44,541 nt of DNA from Pseudomonas sp. AFG_SD02_1510_Pfu_092 (GCF_003331055.1 NZ_PUQD01000047.1:1-44541); one strand, 5' to 3'; counted from the stretch's first letter, positions 22,607-32,711 are shown. Notes: generated by a model from the letters alone, not told the origin. Translations and numbers: made by a program.

Positions 22607-23899
22607 TTACTGCGCCTGAATTTCCTTCAGGTAAGAAGCAGGCTCCGCCCCCAGGTTGTTCAGCAGGCGCTGGCTGTACCAGTCGATGAAATTGACCACA
22701 CCAAACTCGTAAGTCTTCGAGTAAGGCCCAGGCTGGTACGCAGTGGAGTTGATCCCGCGCTGGTTCTCTTCGGCCAGGCGACGGTCCTGGTCGTTGGTGG
22801 CGTCCCACACCTTGCGCATGTTTTCCGGGTTGTAATCCACGCCTTCCACAGCGTCCTTGTGCACCAGCCACTTGGTGGTGACCATGGTTTCCTGGGCGCT
22901 GATCGGCCACACGGTGAACACGATCATGTGGTCGCCCATGCAGTGGTTCCACGAGTGCGGCAGGTGCAGGATGCGCATCGAGCCCAGGTCCGGGTTCTGG
23001 ATGCGGCCCATCAGCTTCTTGCAGGCCTGCTTGCCGTCCATGGTCATCGACACGGTGCCCTTGAGCAGCGGCATGCGCACGATACGGTTACGCAGGCCAT
23101 GGCTCTTGTGCAGGTACGGGATCTTCTCGGCTTCCCAGGCGGCGGCGGAGGCGGCCACGTGGTCCTTGAATTCCTGGCTGGCGCGCGGGTCGTTGGTGTC
23201 GTCCCACTCCAGCAGGGTTTGCAGCAGCTCCGGGTGCGAACCGTTGCAGTGGTAGCACTCGCGGTTGTTTTCCAGCACCAGCTTCCAGTTGGCCTTTTCC
23301 ATCAAGGTGGTTTGCACCGCCACCTTGGTGTTCTCCATGTCGTACGGTTCCATGTAGTGGTCCAGGGTGGCCAGGAACTCGTCGATGGCTGGCGGGTTTT
23401 CCGCCAGGCTGATGAAGATGTAGCCACCGGCGACCTTCACGTTCACCGGCTTCAGGCCATACTGGTTCATGTCGAAATCGGCGCCCATTTCGGTGCCGGC
23501 GAACAGCAGGCGGCCGTCCAGCTCGTAGGTCCACTGGTGGTACGGGCAGACCAGCTTGGCCACCTTGCCCTTGTCGCTGACGCACAGGCGCGAGCCGCGG
23601 TGGCGGCAGACGTTGTGGAAGGCGTGCACTTTACCTTCGGCGCCACGCACCACGATGATCGGGTTCTTGCCGATCTGCAGGGTGATGTAGTTGCCCTTGG
23701 CCGGGATCTCGCAGGTCATGCCGGCGATCAGCCACTCCTTGTGGAAGATCTCCTGCAGGTCGATCTGGAACAGACGCTCGTCGGTGTAGAAAGGCTGGGG
23801 CAGCGAATAGGTGCGTTCGCGGGTCTGCAGCATCTCGGCGGTGGCCTTGCGTGCAGGTTCCAGTGGATCGCCCAGGCTCAGGGTTGCGGTGACGTCCAT
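22607..23899 (-). CDS. gbcA: Glycine betaine monooxygenase oxygenase subunit GbcA
   Basis: This Rieske-type oxygenase demethylates glycine betaine to dimethylglycine with release of formaldehyde. It is 430 aa. The Rieske [2Fe-2S] ligands are Cys98, His100, Cys118 and His121 (VCRHRGS and CPYHQW). The mononuclear iron site lies at ENNRECYHCNGSHPE, with His217 and His222 as likely ligands. Start 23899 is chosen as GAGGAA lies 6 bases upstream and the product begins MDVTATL, as in known GbcA. It is divergent from gbcB across a 295-bp promoter region and ends at a strong terminator. Confidence 0.95.
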   Translation of the reverse strand: MDVTATLSLGDPLEPARKATAEMLQTRERTYSLPQPFYTDERLFQIDLQEIFHKEWLIAGMTCEIPAKGNYITLQIGKNPIIVVRGAEGKVHAFHNVCRHRGSRLCVSDKGKVAKLVCPYHQWTYELDGRLLFAGTEMGADFDMNQYGLKPVNVKVAGGYIFISLAENPPAIDEFLATLDHYMEPYDMENTKVAVQTTLMEKANWKLVLENNRECYHCNGSHPELLQTLLEWDDTNDPRASQEFKDHVAASAAAWEAEKIPYLHKSHGLRNRIVRMPLLKGTVSMTMDGKQACKKLMGRIQNPDLGSMRILHLPHSWNHCMGDHMIVFTVWPISAQETMVTTKWLVHKDAVEGVDYNPENMRKVWDATNDQDRRLAEENQRGINSTAYQPGPYSKTYEFGVVNFIDWYSQRLLNNLGAEPASYLKEIQAQ

Positions 23900-24089
23900 C
23901 GTGTATTCCTCGGGGCCGTGTGCGGCCGGCAAAAGGTGGCTAATCATTGTTGTGGTGCCGCAAGGCTGCTTATCAAGAAACAGCTGGTTGTTTTGCCGTG
24001 GAGTGTGCGTCCGAAGGCGTCGTGAACCGTATCCATGGGCGACATGGCCGAATTGAATTACGACTCCGCAGCCCTTGTGGTGCGCGGCT

Positions 24090-24134
24090 GGTCGCGATAA
24101 GCACGCCGATGTCGCTGGCAGGAATGTACGTCGC
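24090..24134 (+). promoter_or_regulatory. Candidate GbdR sites between gbcA and gbcB
   Basis: GGTCGC (24090-24095), TGTCGC (24110-24115) and CGTCGC (24129-24134) are spaced 20 and 19 bp. The 10-mer CGATGTCGCT (24107-24116) is also in the cbcX/sdaA region. They lie 60-105 bp before the gbcB start. A CGTATCCATGGGCGA segment near 24030 partly repeats the cbcX-region sequence. Recognition by GbdR is inferred. Confidence 0.5.
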
Positions 24135-24194
24135 TCTCGGCTTGCGCATTATCCAAGCCATAAAAAGGCCAATAGTCGGCTGCTGGAGATGAAC

Positions 24195-25295
24195 ATGTCC
24201 GATACCTTCCTCAATCCGGTCACTACCCAGACCTGGGCCAACGGCCGCCACATCGTGCGCTGCGTCAAGGTCATCCAGGAGACCTGGGATGTGCGCACGT
24301 TCTGCTTCATGGCCGATCAGCCGATCATGTTCTTCTTCAAGCCAGGGCAGTTCGTCACCCTGGAGCTGGAGATCGAAGGCAAGCCGGTGATGCGTTCCTA
24401 CACCATTTCCAGTTCACCGTCGGTGCCGTACAGCTTCTCGATCACGGTCAAGCGTGTGCCGGGCGGCCTGGTCTCCAACTTCCTGCACGACACCATGCAC
24501 GAAGGCGCCGAGCTGCCGGTGCACGGCCCGGTGGGCCTGTTCAACGCCATCGATTTCCCGGCGCAGAAGGTGCTGTACCTTTCCGGCGGTGTCGGTATCA
24601 CGCCGGTGATGTCGATGGCCCGCTGGTTCTACGACACCAATGGCAATGTCGACATGGTCTTCGTGCACAGCGCCCGTTCGCCGAAGGACATCATCTACCA
24701 CCGTGAGCTGGAACAGATGGCCTCGCGGATCCCCAACTTCAGCCTGCACATCATTTGCGAGAAGCATGGCCTGGGCGAGCCTTGGGCGGGTTATCGCGGC
24801 TACCTCAATCAGCGCCTGATGGAACTGATCGCGCCGGACTACATGGAGCGCACGGTGTTCTGCTGCGGCCCGACGCCCTACATGAGCGCGGTCAAACGCA
24901 TGCTCGAAGCGGTCGGCTTCGACATGAAGAACTACCACGAGGAATCGTTCGGTGCGACGCCGCCGGAAGCCAAGGCCGATGCGGTCGAGCATGCGGAGCA
25001 GGCTGCCGACGCGCCGGAACTGGATGCCGCCGACCTCAACCTGGTGGAATTCATCGGCAGCGAGAAGAGCATCCGCATCGCCCCGGGCGAGACCGTGCAT
25101 GCGGCAGCGGCCAAGGTTGGCCTGATGATCCCGAAAGCCTGCGGCATGGGCATTTGCGGGACCTGCAAGGTACTCAAGCTGGGCGGCGAAGTGGAGATGG
25201 AGCACAACGGCGGCATTACCGAAGAGGACGAAGCCGAGGGCTACATCCTGTCGTGCTGCAGCGTGCCGAAAGGGGATGTGCGGATCGATTACTGA
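24195..25295 (+). CDS. gbcB: Glycine betaine monooxygenase reductase subunit GbcB
   Basis: This reductase passes electrons from NAD(P)H to the GbcA oxygenase (366 aa). It has an FAD domain with RSYT at residues 67-70, an NAD domain with GGVGITP at 131-137, and a C-terminal plant-type [2Fe-2S] ferredoxin with Cys316, Cys321, Cys324 and Cys354 or 355. Start 24195 is preferred over 24189 because GGAG (24185-24188) then sits 6 bases upstream. It is divergent from gbcA, so the two subunits are made from one shared control region, and is followed by a REP pair. Confidence 0.94.
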   Translation: MSDTFLNPVTTQTWANGRHIVRCVKVIQETWDVRTFCFMADQPIMFFFKPGQFVTLELEIEGKPVMRSYTISSSPSVPYSFSITVKRVPGGLVSNFLHDTMHEGAELPVHGPVGLFNAIDFPAQKVLYLSGGVGITPVMSMARWFYDTNGNVDMVFVHSARSPKDIIYHRELEQMASRIPNFSLHIICEKHGLGEPWAGYRGYLNQRLMELIAPDYMERTVFCCGPTPYMSAVKRMLEAVGFDMKNYHEESFGATPPEAKADAVEHAEQAADAPELDAADLNLVEFIGSEKSIRIAPGETVHAAAAKVGLMIPKACGMGICGTCKVLKLGGEVEMEHNGGITEEDEAEGYILSCCSVPKGDVRIDY

Positions 25296-25308
25296 TCCGC
25301 AATTGCAG

Positions 25309-25425
25309 GGGGCTGCTTTGCAGCCCATCGCCGGCAAGCGCGGCTCCCACAGGTACTGCACAATTCAGGGCTTTGCGCGGTCGGTGTGGGAGCTGGCTTG
25401 CCGGTGATGGGCCGCAAAGCGGCTC
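25309..25425. repeat. REP-like pair between gbcB and chemoreceptor
   Basis: An inverted pair with the core GCCGGCAAGCGCGGCTCCCAC (shortened by variants) and outer GGCTGCTTTGCAGCC / GCCGCAAAGCGGC hairpins lies between the convergent gbcB and the chemoreceptor. It is a divergent subtype of the local REP family. Confidence 0.75.
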
Positions 25426-25433
25426 CAGCTATC

Positions 25434-27059
25434 TCAGGTGCGGAAACGCGCCACCAACCCATTCAGATCCACAGCCAAGCGCGACAACTCCGCACTCGCC
25501 GCACTGGTCTGATGCGCCCCGGTTGCACTCTGCACCGACAGGTCATTGATGTTCACCAGGTTGCGGTCCACTTCCCGCGCCACCTGCGCCTGCTCTTCCG
25601 CCGCGCTGGCAATTACCAGGTTACGCTCGTTGATCTGCGCCACAGCCCCGGCAATGGTATCCAGCGCCATGCCCGCGCCCTTGGCGATGTTCAGCGTCGA
25701 TTCGGCGCGTTCGGTGCTGGTGCGCATCGATGCCACCGCCTCTTCGGTACCGCCCTGGATGCTGCCGATCATGCGCTCGATCTCGCTGGTCGACTGCTGG
25801 GTGCGATGGGCCAGTGCCCGCACTTCATCGGCCACCACGGCAAAACCACGGCCCGCTTCACCCGCACGCGCCGCCTCGATCGCAGCGTTCAGCGCCAGCA
25901 GGTTGGTCTGGTCTGCCAGGCCGCGGATCACATCGAGCACCTTGCCGATGTCACGCGACTGTTCGGCCAGGTGGCTTACCAGGCCGGCGGTGGCCTGCAC
26001 GTCATCGCTCATGCGTTCGATGGCGCCCACGGTTTCCATGACCAGGTCGCGGCCGTCGCCAGCCGAGCGGCTGGCCTCGCTGGAGGCTTCCGACGTGCTC
26101 ACGGCATTGCGTGCCACTTCTTCCACGGCACTGGTCATCTCGGTAACCGCGGTGGCGGCCTGTTCGATTTCGTTGTTCTGCTGCTGCAAGCCACGGGCGC
26201 TTTCGTCGGTGACGGCGTTCAGTTCCTCGGCGGCCGAAGCCAGTTGCGTCGCCGAGCCGGCGATCAGTTGCAGGGTGTCGCGCAGCTTGTCCTGCATGCG
26301 TGCCATGGCGCGCAGCAGGCGTGCGGCTTCGTCGGTACCCTCGGCATGGATGGCGTGGGTCAGGTCACCGTCGGCGATCTGTTCGGCGCATTTGAGCGCC
26401 TCGTCGATCGGCCTGACGATGCTGCGGGTCAGCAGGAACGCGCAGAGCAGCGTCAGCACGGTGGCCGCGACCAGCAGGCTGATGACCAAGGTGAAGGCGC
26501 TGCTGTACTGGCCGGCGGCTTTCTCGTTGGTAGCACGGGTCTGGTCGGTGTTGATGCGCACCAGGGTTTCCATGACCTTGTTGATCTGCTCGGAGTTGGC
26601 CAGCAGGTCGCGGTTGAGCAGGTTGCCCAGTTCGTCGAGGCGGCCGGCCTGGCTCAGGCTGCGCATGCGCGCCTCCAGTTCGCGGTACTGGCTCAGCAGC
26701 TGCACGTATTGGTCGTACGCGGCCTGTTCGTCGGCAGCGCTGATCAGCGGCAGGTAGGCCTGGCGGGCACGGTCGATTTCCTGGTTGCGTTGATCGAGCA
26801 GGCTCAAGGTCTGCTGCTGGGTTTCCGGCTCGCGGTTCACCAGCAGGCGGTAGGAGAGGCTGCGCAGGCGCAGGTTCAGCGCGTTGAGCTCGTCGAGGGT
26901 CTTGATGCTGGGCACGCTGATCTGTTCGATAACCAGCCCGGCCTGGCGGATGCTGCCCATCTGCACCAGCGAGAAGATACCGAGGCCGAGCATCAGCAGG
27001 CCGATGAGCGCGAAGCCGAGTAGCGCGCGGGGGGCGATGTTCATATTACGTAAAGACAT
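25434..27059 (-). CDS. Methyl-accepting chemotaxis protein, 4-helix-bundle sensor
   Basis: This transmembrane chemoreceptor (541 aa) has TM1 at about residues 12-34, a ~150-residue helical periplasmic sensor of the 4HB type (35-187), TM2 at about 188-210, HAMP at 211-263 and a cytoplasmic signalling domain. The tip sequence DQTNLLALNAAIEAARAGE and the flanking VVADEVRALAHRT are the highly conserved CheA/CheW contact. No C-terminal CheR pentapeptide is visible (ends VARFRT). Start 27059 is chosen because the N-terminus then starts at a typical short cytoplasmic MSLRNMN. The ligand is unknown; betaine-related compounds are possible from context only. Confidence 0.92.
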   Translation of the reverse strand: MSLRNMNIAPRALLGFALIGLLMLGLGIFSLVQMGSIRQAGLVIEQISVPSIKTLDELNALNLRLRSLSYRLLVNREPETQQQTLSLLDQRNQEIDRARQAYLPLISAADEQAAYDQYVQLLSQYRELEARMRSLSQAGRLDELGNLLNRDLLANSEQINKVMETLVRINTDQTRATNEKAAGQYSSAFTLVISLLVAATVLTLLCAFLLTRSIVRPIDEALKCAEQIADGDLTHAIHAEGTDEAARLLRAMARMQDKLRDTLQLIAGSATQLASAAEELNAVTDESARGLQQQNNEIEQAATAVTEMTSAVEEVARNAVSTSEASSEASRSAGDGRDLVMETVGAIERMSDDVQATAGLVSHLAEQSRDIGKVLDVIRGLADQTNLLALNAAIEAARAGEAGRGFAVVADEVRALAHRTQQSTSEIERMIGSIQGGTEEAVASMRTSTERAESTLNIAKGAGMALDTIAGAVAQINERNLVIASAAEEQAQVAREVDRNLVNINDLSVQSATGAHQTSAASAELSRLAVDLNGLVARFRT

Positions 27060-27124
27060 GGTGGTGGCAGATCCGCTCAAGTGAAAAGAGACGCGTCCGG
27101 TGCGACAAGATGTGACTCGTCTGG

Positions 27125-27151
27125 CTATCGGTCGTGACCGATCGGTCTTGA
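27125..27151 (-). promoter_or_regulatory. Candidate FliA (sigma-28) promoter of chemoreceptor
   Basis: On the minus strand TCAA, 15 bases, ACCGATAG resembles the flagellar sigma-28 consensus TAAA-N15-GCCGATAA with three mismatches. It lies about 65 bases before the chemoreceptor start. Confidence 0.4.
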
Positions 27152-27337
27152 ATGCCAGCGGCAAAAATTGTGAGGCAGCTATCCATTTCCTGACCGGCGG
27201 TTGACTCAGGTCGGAACAAGGTGCCGGTTACCCTGTCAATCTGCGGGTTCGACACCTTCTGAATCCGATATTTAATGGCGATGGACGGCACTTTTCTTTA
27301 TCGTGTGCGCCCCTCGCAACAACCTGAGATAGACCCC

Positions 27338-27568
27338 ATGCTGGAAGCCTCCCTTAATCAAATCGAGCAACTGGTCAGCGACCTGATGCACAAGAACGCT
27401 CAACTTACCGAGCAGAACAGCGCCCTCGGCCAGGAACTGGCCCAGGCCAAGGAAGAGAACGAAACCCTGCAGCTGTCGCTGATGGAGCAGGAAGAAAAGA
27501 ACGGCAACACCGCCGCCCGCCTGCAAGCCCTGCTTGAGCGAGCCAATGCTGGCGTCGTTGGCGCATGA
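27338..27568 (+). CDS. TIGR02449-type small coiled-coil protein
   Basis: This 76-aa helical protein (MLEASLNQIEQLVSDLMHKN...) is a short coiled coil with heptad-like leucine, glutamine and glutamate residues. It resembles the TIGR02449 family found next to zapA in Pseudomonas. An upstream in-frame ATG at 27275 overlaps a likely -10 region (TATTTAAT), so the start at 27338 is preferred. Its stop overlaps the ZapA-like start by 4 bases (ATGA). It probably works with ZapA. Confidence 0.8.
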   Translation: MLEASLNQIEQLVSDLMHKNAQLTEQNSALGQELAQAKEENETLQLSLMEQEEKNGNTAARLQALLERANAGVVGA

Positions 27569-27867
27569 CACTGCACGCGCAGCCGATCAATGTCGTGTCG
27601 ATCCTCGGCAACGACTACTCGATCAAGGCGCCTGAAGGCCAGGAAGCGACCCTGGCCCAGGCGGTGCAGATGCTCAACACCGCCCTGGCCCAGACCAAGC
27701 GTACGTACCCGACCCTGATCGGCGACAAGCTGCTGGTGCTGGCCGCGCTGAACCTGTGCTCGCGGCAGATCGAGCTGCAGGACGAGCATCGTAAGACGCT
27801 GGAGCGTACCCAGGCGCAGATCGACGCCACCGTGGACGCCATTGTGCGGACCATCGCCGAACAATAA
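27565..27867 (+). CDS. ZapA-like cell division protein (paralogue)
   Basis: This 100-aa protein shows the ZapA pattern: an N-terminal segment (NVVSILGNDYSIKAPEGQEATL) and a long central-to-C-terminal coiled coil (LLVLAALNLCSRQIELQDEH...). ZapA stimulates FtsZ ring assembly. It diverges clearly from the ZapA sequence I remember for P. aeruginosa, and no 6S RNA follows it here, whereas the usual Pseudomonas zapA precedes ssrS. It is therefore likely a second, paralogous copy in an unusual place between two chemoreceptors. The family is quite sure, the paralogy is inference. Confidence 0.78.
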   Translation: MTLHAQPINVVSILGNDYSIKAPEGQEATLAQAVQMLNTALAQTKRTYPTLIGDKLLVLAALNLCSRQIELQDEHRKTLERTQAQIDATVDAIVRTIAEQ

Positions 27868-27882
27868 GGCCATGCACCGGCC

Positions 27883-27957
27883 CCTGTGGGAGCGGGTTTA
27901 CCCGCGAATACGTCAGTGGCTTTACCCTCGTATTCGCGGGTGAACCCGCTCCCACAG
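27883..27957. repeat. REP pair after ZapA-like gene
   Basis: Two close facing REP copies (CCTGTGGGAGCGGGTT... and complement, inner arms GAATACG/CGTATTC) lie 15 bases downstream of the stop codon. Confidence 0.87.
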
Positions 27958-28001
27958 CGACGGAGGATTGCTTCAGAGTAGTGGATTAACTGGATACGCA
28001 A

Positions 28002-28011
28002 GTGTATACAC
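28002..28011. promoter_or_regulatory. GTGTATACAC palindrome before McpH-like gene
   Basis: A perfect 10-bp palindrome lies 36 bp before the chemoreceptor start, with a second dyad CCGCA-12-TGCGG (28015-28036) beside it. GntR-family regulators bind TGTATACA-like sites, but no regulator is identified. Confidence 0.3.
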
Positions 28012-28046
28012 GTTCCGCAAAACAATAATTATGCGGGGAGTAGGGT

Positions 28047-29984
28047 ATGCGTATCTGGCGCAAGAGCATCCAGTGGCAGTTGATCAGCAGCATGGGCGCG
28101 GCCTTGCTGGCGAGCATTCTGGTAGTCGTCATCATCTTCAGCGTGGCGCTCAACCGCCTTACCGAGCGCTACCTGGTCGACACCGCCCTGCCCGCCAGCA
28201 TTGAAGCCATCCGCAACGATATCGAACGCATGCTCGGCCAGCCCCTGGTAGCAGCGGCGGACATTGCCGGCAACACCCTGCTGCGCGACTGGCTCGCCGC
28301 TGGCGAAGATCCCGCCCAGGCCGCAGCCTTCATCGAATACCTGACCGCCGCCAAGCAGCGCAACCAGGCGTTCACCACCCTGTTCGTCTCGACCGAAACC
28401 GGCCACTACTACAACGAGAACGGCCTGGACCGCACCCTCAGCCGCAGCAACCCCAAGGACAAATGGTTCTACGGCTACATCGACAGCGGCGCCGAGCGGT
28501 TCATCAACATCGACATCGATGGCGCCACCGGCGAACTGGCGCTGTTCATCGACTACCGCATTGAAAAGCACGGTCAGCTGGTTGGCGTCGCCGGCATGGG
28601 CCTGCGCATGACCGAATTGTCGAAACTGATTCATGACTTCAGCTTCGGCGAGCACGGCAAGGTATTTCTGGTGCGCAACGATGGCTTGATCCAGGTGCAC
28701 CCGGACAACGCCTTCAGCGGTAAACGCCAGCTTGCCGAGCAGCTTGGCGCCGATGCCGCCAAAGCCGTGATGGACGGCGGTGAGGGCTTGCGCAGCAGCC
28801 GCTTCAGCCGCGATGGCGAAAGCTACCTGGCGTTGGGCCTGCCGCTGCGCGACCTCAACTGGACCTTGGTGGCCGAAGTGCCGGAAGAAGAAATCTACGC
28901 GCAGATGCATCAGGCGGTATGGCTGACCAGCCTTGTCGGCGCTGCCGTGGCCTTGGTGTCGCTGCTACTGGTGGTGGTGCTGGCGCGTGGCCTGGTGCGG
29001 CCGATCGGTCGCGTCACGGCGGCGTTGGTGCAGATTGGCAGTGGTGCGGGTGACCTCAGCCACCGCCTGGACGATTCGCGCCAGGACGAACTGGGCGACC
29101 TGGCGCGCGGCTTCAACCGTTTCCTCGATAGCCAGCGCCGGCTGATCGGCGAGGTGCTGCACACGTCCGAGCGGCTGCACCAGGCCGTCGAACAGGTGAC
29201 CCAGGTGGTGGACAATACCGCCGAACGTTCCGGGCGCCAGCAGGAAATGACCGAAATGGTTGCCACCGCGGTGCACGAGATGGGCCTGACCGTGCAGGAC
29301 ATCGCCCGCAATGCCGGCGACGCCGCCCAGGCCTCGCAGTCGGCACGCGATGAAGCGTTGCAGGCGCGCGAGGTGGTACAGCGGTCGATTCGGGGTATCG
29401 AGGGCATGTCCGGCGATATCGGCAAGGCGGCCGATGCGGTCAGCCAGTTGGCCGATGAAGTCGCCTCGATCGATGAAGTTCTTGCGGTTATCCGCAGTAT
29501 TTCCGAACAGACCAACCTGCTGGCGCTGAATGCCGCCATCGAGGCCGCGCGGGCAGGGGAAATGGGGCGTGGGTTTGCCGTGGTGGCAGACGAAGTGCGT
29601 ACCCTGGCCCGACGCACGCAGCTGTCTACCGATGAAGTGCAGCAGATGATCCAGCGCCTGAAGCAAGGGGCGGGTTCGGCGGTGAGTTCGATGCAGGCGG
29701 GGCGGCAGGCGACCGGCAGTGGCGTGGAGTCGAGCCAGCGGACCGGGGCGTCGTTGGGCGCGATTACCGACCAGGTCGAGCACATCAGCGACATGAACCA
29801 CCAGGTGGCTACGGCGACCGAAGAGCAGTCGGCGGTGACCGAGGAGATCAACCGGACCGTGCAGGGGATATCGGACCTGGCGCGGGAGACGGCGGCCGAG
29901 GTGCAAGGGTGTCGCGAGGAGTGCCGGGCGTTGCGTGGCTTGGCGGATGACCTGGCGCGGCAGATGGGTGGGTTCAGGCTTTAG
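28047..29984 (+). CDS. mcpH: Methyl-accepting chemotaxis protein, dCACHE sensor (McpH-like)
   Basis: This chemoreceptor (645 aa) has TM1 at about residues 12-34, a ~255-residue periplasmic double-CACHE domain, TM2 at about 291-315, HAMP and a signalling domain with the EQTNLLALNAAIEAARAGE tip. The dCACHE domain includes NPKDKWFYGYIDSG (about 134-147) and IDYRIEKHGQLVGVAGMGL. Its position, size and domain type fit P. putida McpH (PP_0320), a receptor for metabolisable purines; this is from memory of that locus. The GGAG site lies 8 bases before the ATG. The sensor type is sure, the purine ligand moderately so. Confidence 0.88.
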   Translation: MRIWRKSIQWQLISSMGAALLASILVVVIIFSVALNRLTERYLVDTALPASIEAIRNDIERMLGQPLVAAADIAGNTLLRDWLAAGEDPAQAAAFIEYLTAAKQRNQAFTTLFVSTETGHYYNENGLDRTLSRSNPKDKWFYGYIDSGAERFINIDIDGATGELALFIDYRIEKHGQLVGVAGMGLRMTELSKLIHDFSFGEHGKVFLVRNDGLIQVHPDNAFSGKRQLAEQLGADAAKAVMDGGEGLRSSRFSRDGESYLALGLPLRDLNWTLVAEVPEEEIYAQMHQAVWLTSLVGAAVALVSLLLVVVLARGLVRPIGRVTAALVQIGSGAGDLSHRLDDSRQDELGDLARGFNRFLDSQRRLIGEVLHTSERLHQAVEQVTQVVDNTAERSGRQQEMTEMVATAVHEMGLTVQDIARNAGDAAQASQSARDEALQAREVVQRSIRGIEGMSGDIGKAADAVSQLADEVASIDEVLAVIRSISEQTNLLALNAAIEAARAGEMGRGFAVVADEVRTLARRTQLSTDEVQQMIQRLKQGAGSAVSSMQAGRQATGSGVESSQRTGASLGAITDQVEHISDMNHQVATATEEQSAVTEEINRTVQGISDLARETAAEVQGCREECRALRGLADDLARQMGGFRL

Positions 29985-29997
29985 ATCAGTGTTGGCT

Positions 29998-30068
29998 TCT
30001 TCGCGGGCTTGCCCGCTCCCACAGGTTGATCACGCGATCCCTGTGGGAGCGGGCGTGCCCGCGAATGC
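29998..30068. repeat. REP pair between mcpH and ltaE
   Basis: Two facing REP copies lie between the convergent ends of the chemoreceptor and ltaE, 13 bases after the chemoreceptor stop and 6 before that of ltaE. Confidence 0.85.
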
Positions 30069-30074
30069 GGCCTG

Positions 30075-31115
30075 TCAGGCGGTGATGATGCTACGGATAT
30101 CCGCCGCCAGTTCACGCACCCGCTCTTCCTCGGTATCCCACGAACACATGAACCGCGCCCCACCACTGCCAATAAAGGTATAGAACCGCCACCCCTTGGC
30201 CCGCAGCGCTTCGATCGCGGCCTCAGGCATCTGCAGGAACACCCCGTTGGCCTCCACCGGGAACATCAGCTCCACCCCCGGCAAGTCACTGACCAACGCG
30301 GCCAGCAACTGCGCGCAGTGGTTGGCATGCCTGCCATGGCGCAACCAGGCGCCATCTTCCAGCAGCCCGACCCACGGCGCCGACAGAAAACGCATCTTCG
30401 ACGCCAGTTGCCCGGCCTGCTTGCAGCGGTAGTCGAAGTCTTCGGCCAGCTGGCGGTTGAAGAACAGGATTGCCTCGCCGACCGCCATGCCGTTCTTGGT
30501 GCCACCGAAGCACAGCACATCGACACCGGCCTTCCAGGTCAGCTCGGCCGGGCTGCAACCGAGGAAGGCGCAGGCATTGGTAAAGCGTGCGCCGTCCATG
30601 TGCAGGTTCAGGCCCAGCTCCTTGCAGGTGGCGCTGATCGCCTTGAGTTCATCGGGGCGGTAGACGGTGCCGACCTCGGTGGCCTGGGTCAGGGTCACCA
30701 CCCGTGGCTTGGGGTAGTGGATGTCCTGGCGCTTGAGCGCCACTTCGCGGATCGACTGCGGCGTCAGCTTGCCGTTGACGCTGGGCGCGGTCAGCAGTTT
30801 GGAGCCGTTGGAAAAGAACTCCGGCGCACCGCATTCGTCGGTTTCGACGTGGGCGGTCTCGGAGCAGATCACGCTGTGGTAGCTCTGGCACAGCGACGCC
30901 AGGGCCAGCGAGTTGGCGGCGGTGCCGTTGAAAGCGAAGAACACCTCGCAGTCGGTTTCGAACAGGTTGCGGAAGTATTCGGCGGCACGCTCGGTCCATT
31001 GATCGTCGCCGTAAGCGCGGTCGTGACCGTGGTTGGCCTTTTCCATCGCCGCCCACGCTTCGGGGCAGATACCGGAATAATTGTCGCTGGCGAATTGTTG
31101 GCTCTTGTCTGTCAT
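30075..31115 (-). CDS. ltaE: Low-specificity L-threonine aldolase LtaE
   Basis: This PLP enzyme cleaves L-threonine and allo-threonine to glycine and acetaldehyde and can also act on related beta-hydroxy amino acids. It is 346 aa, the size of the characterised Pseudomonas enzyme. The PLP lysine is Lys207 in FGGTKNG, and HMDGARF (residues 172-178) supplies the ring-contacting Asp. It is divergent from glyA, both acting on glycine interconversion. A REP pair follows it. The start MTDKSQQ follows CAGGACAGT. Confidence 0.94.
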   Translation of the reverse strand: MTDKSQQFASDNYSGICPEAWAAMEKANHGHDRAYGDDQWTERAAEYFRNLFETDCEVFFAFNGTAANSLALASLCQSYHSVICSETAHVETDECGAPEFFSNGSKLLTAPSVNGKLTPQSIREVALKRQDIHYPKPRVVTLTQATEVGTVYRPDELKAISATCKELGLNLHMDGARFTNACAFLGCSPAELTWKAGVDVLCFGGTKNGMAVGEAILFFNRQLAEDFDYRCKQAGQLASKMRFLSAPWVGLLEDGAWLRHGRHANHCAQLLAALVSDLPGVELMFPVEANGVFLQMPEAAIEALRAKGWRFYTFIGSGGARFMCSWDTEEERVRELAADIRSIITA

Positions 31116-31442
31116 GACACTGTCCTGTGAACGACGCAGAACAGCACTCTAAACCATCGATTCAGCAGTTGCCTATACAAGCGAGCATGTGCTGATGGCT
31201 GTGTTGTCTGTGCCGGCCCTTTCGCGGGTAAATCCGCTCCCACAATGGACCTGCGCACGCCTAACAATGTGGGAGCGGGCTCACCCGCGAAAGGGCCGGC
31301 ACAGTCAACACAAAAGCCAATGTCGTAAACGCGCCATTGCAAGGCGTGCGCAGGCATCTGACCCGCCCCGCCCAGTCATAACATCGCCACAAAGGGCCAC
31401 AGTGCCCAACGACAAGAAACGATCGCTGCCGGGAGATACACG
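31116..31442. other. Divergent region ltaE / glyA
   Basis: This 327-bp gap holds a long inverted REP pair (31202-31310) and the region upstream of glyA with TGTCGT at 31321-31326. No clear second GbdR-like half-site was found 20-21 bp away. In P. aeruginosa the sarcosine operon is controlled by SouR, whose gene is not in the window. Confidence 0.5.
31202..31310. repeat. Extended REP pair upstream of glyA
   Basis: The two REP copies are extended outward by matching GCCGGCACAG/CTGTGCCGGC and TGTTG/CAACA arms, so nearly 110 bases fold as one hairpin. It separates the ltaE and glyA promoter areas. Confidence 0.85.
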
Positions 31443-32696
<1,254 letters not shown>

Positions 32697-32711
32697 GTGG
32701 AGTCACACACC

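Noticed and set aside
24075..24194. Longer N-terminus for gbcB
   Set aside because: It would lie in the promoter region, contains no family-like sequence, and GGAG fits the start at 24195.
27275..27337. Upstream ATG for the TIGR02449-type gene
   Set aside because: It overlaps a probable -10 element and would add a 21-residue extension not typical of the family.
27868..28046. Possible 6S RNA after the ZapA-like gene
   Set aside because: The space is filled by a REP pair and the chemoreceptor promoter; there is no room or matching structure for a ~180-base 6S RNA.
31321..31342. GbdR-type site before glyA
   Set aside because: Only one TGTCGT half-site is present and no partner about 20 bp away; glyA is more likely under another regulator such as SouR.
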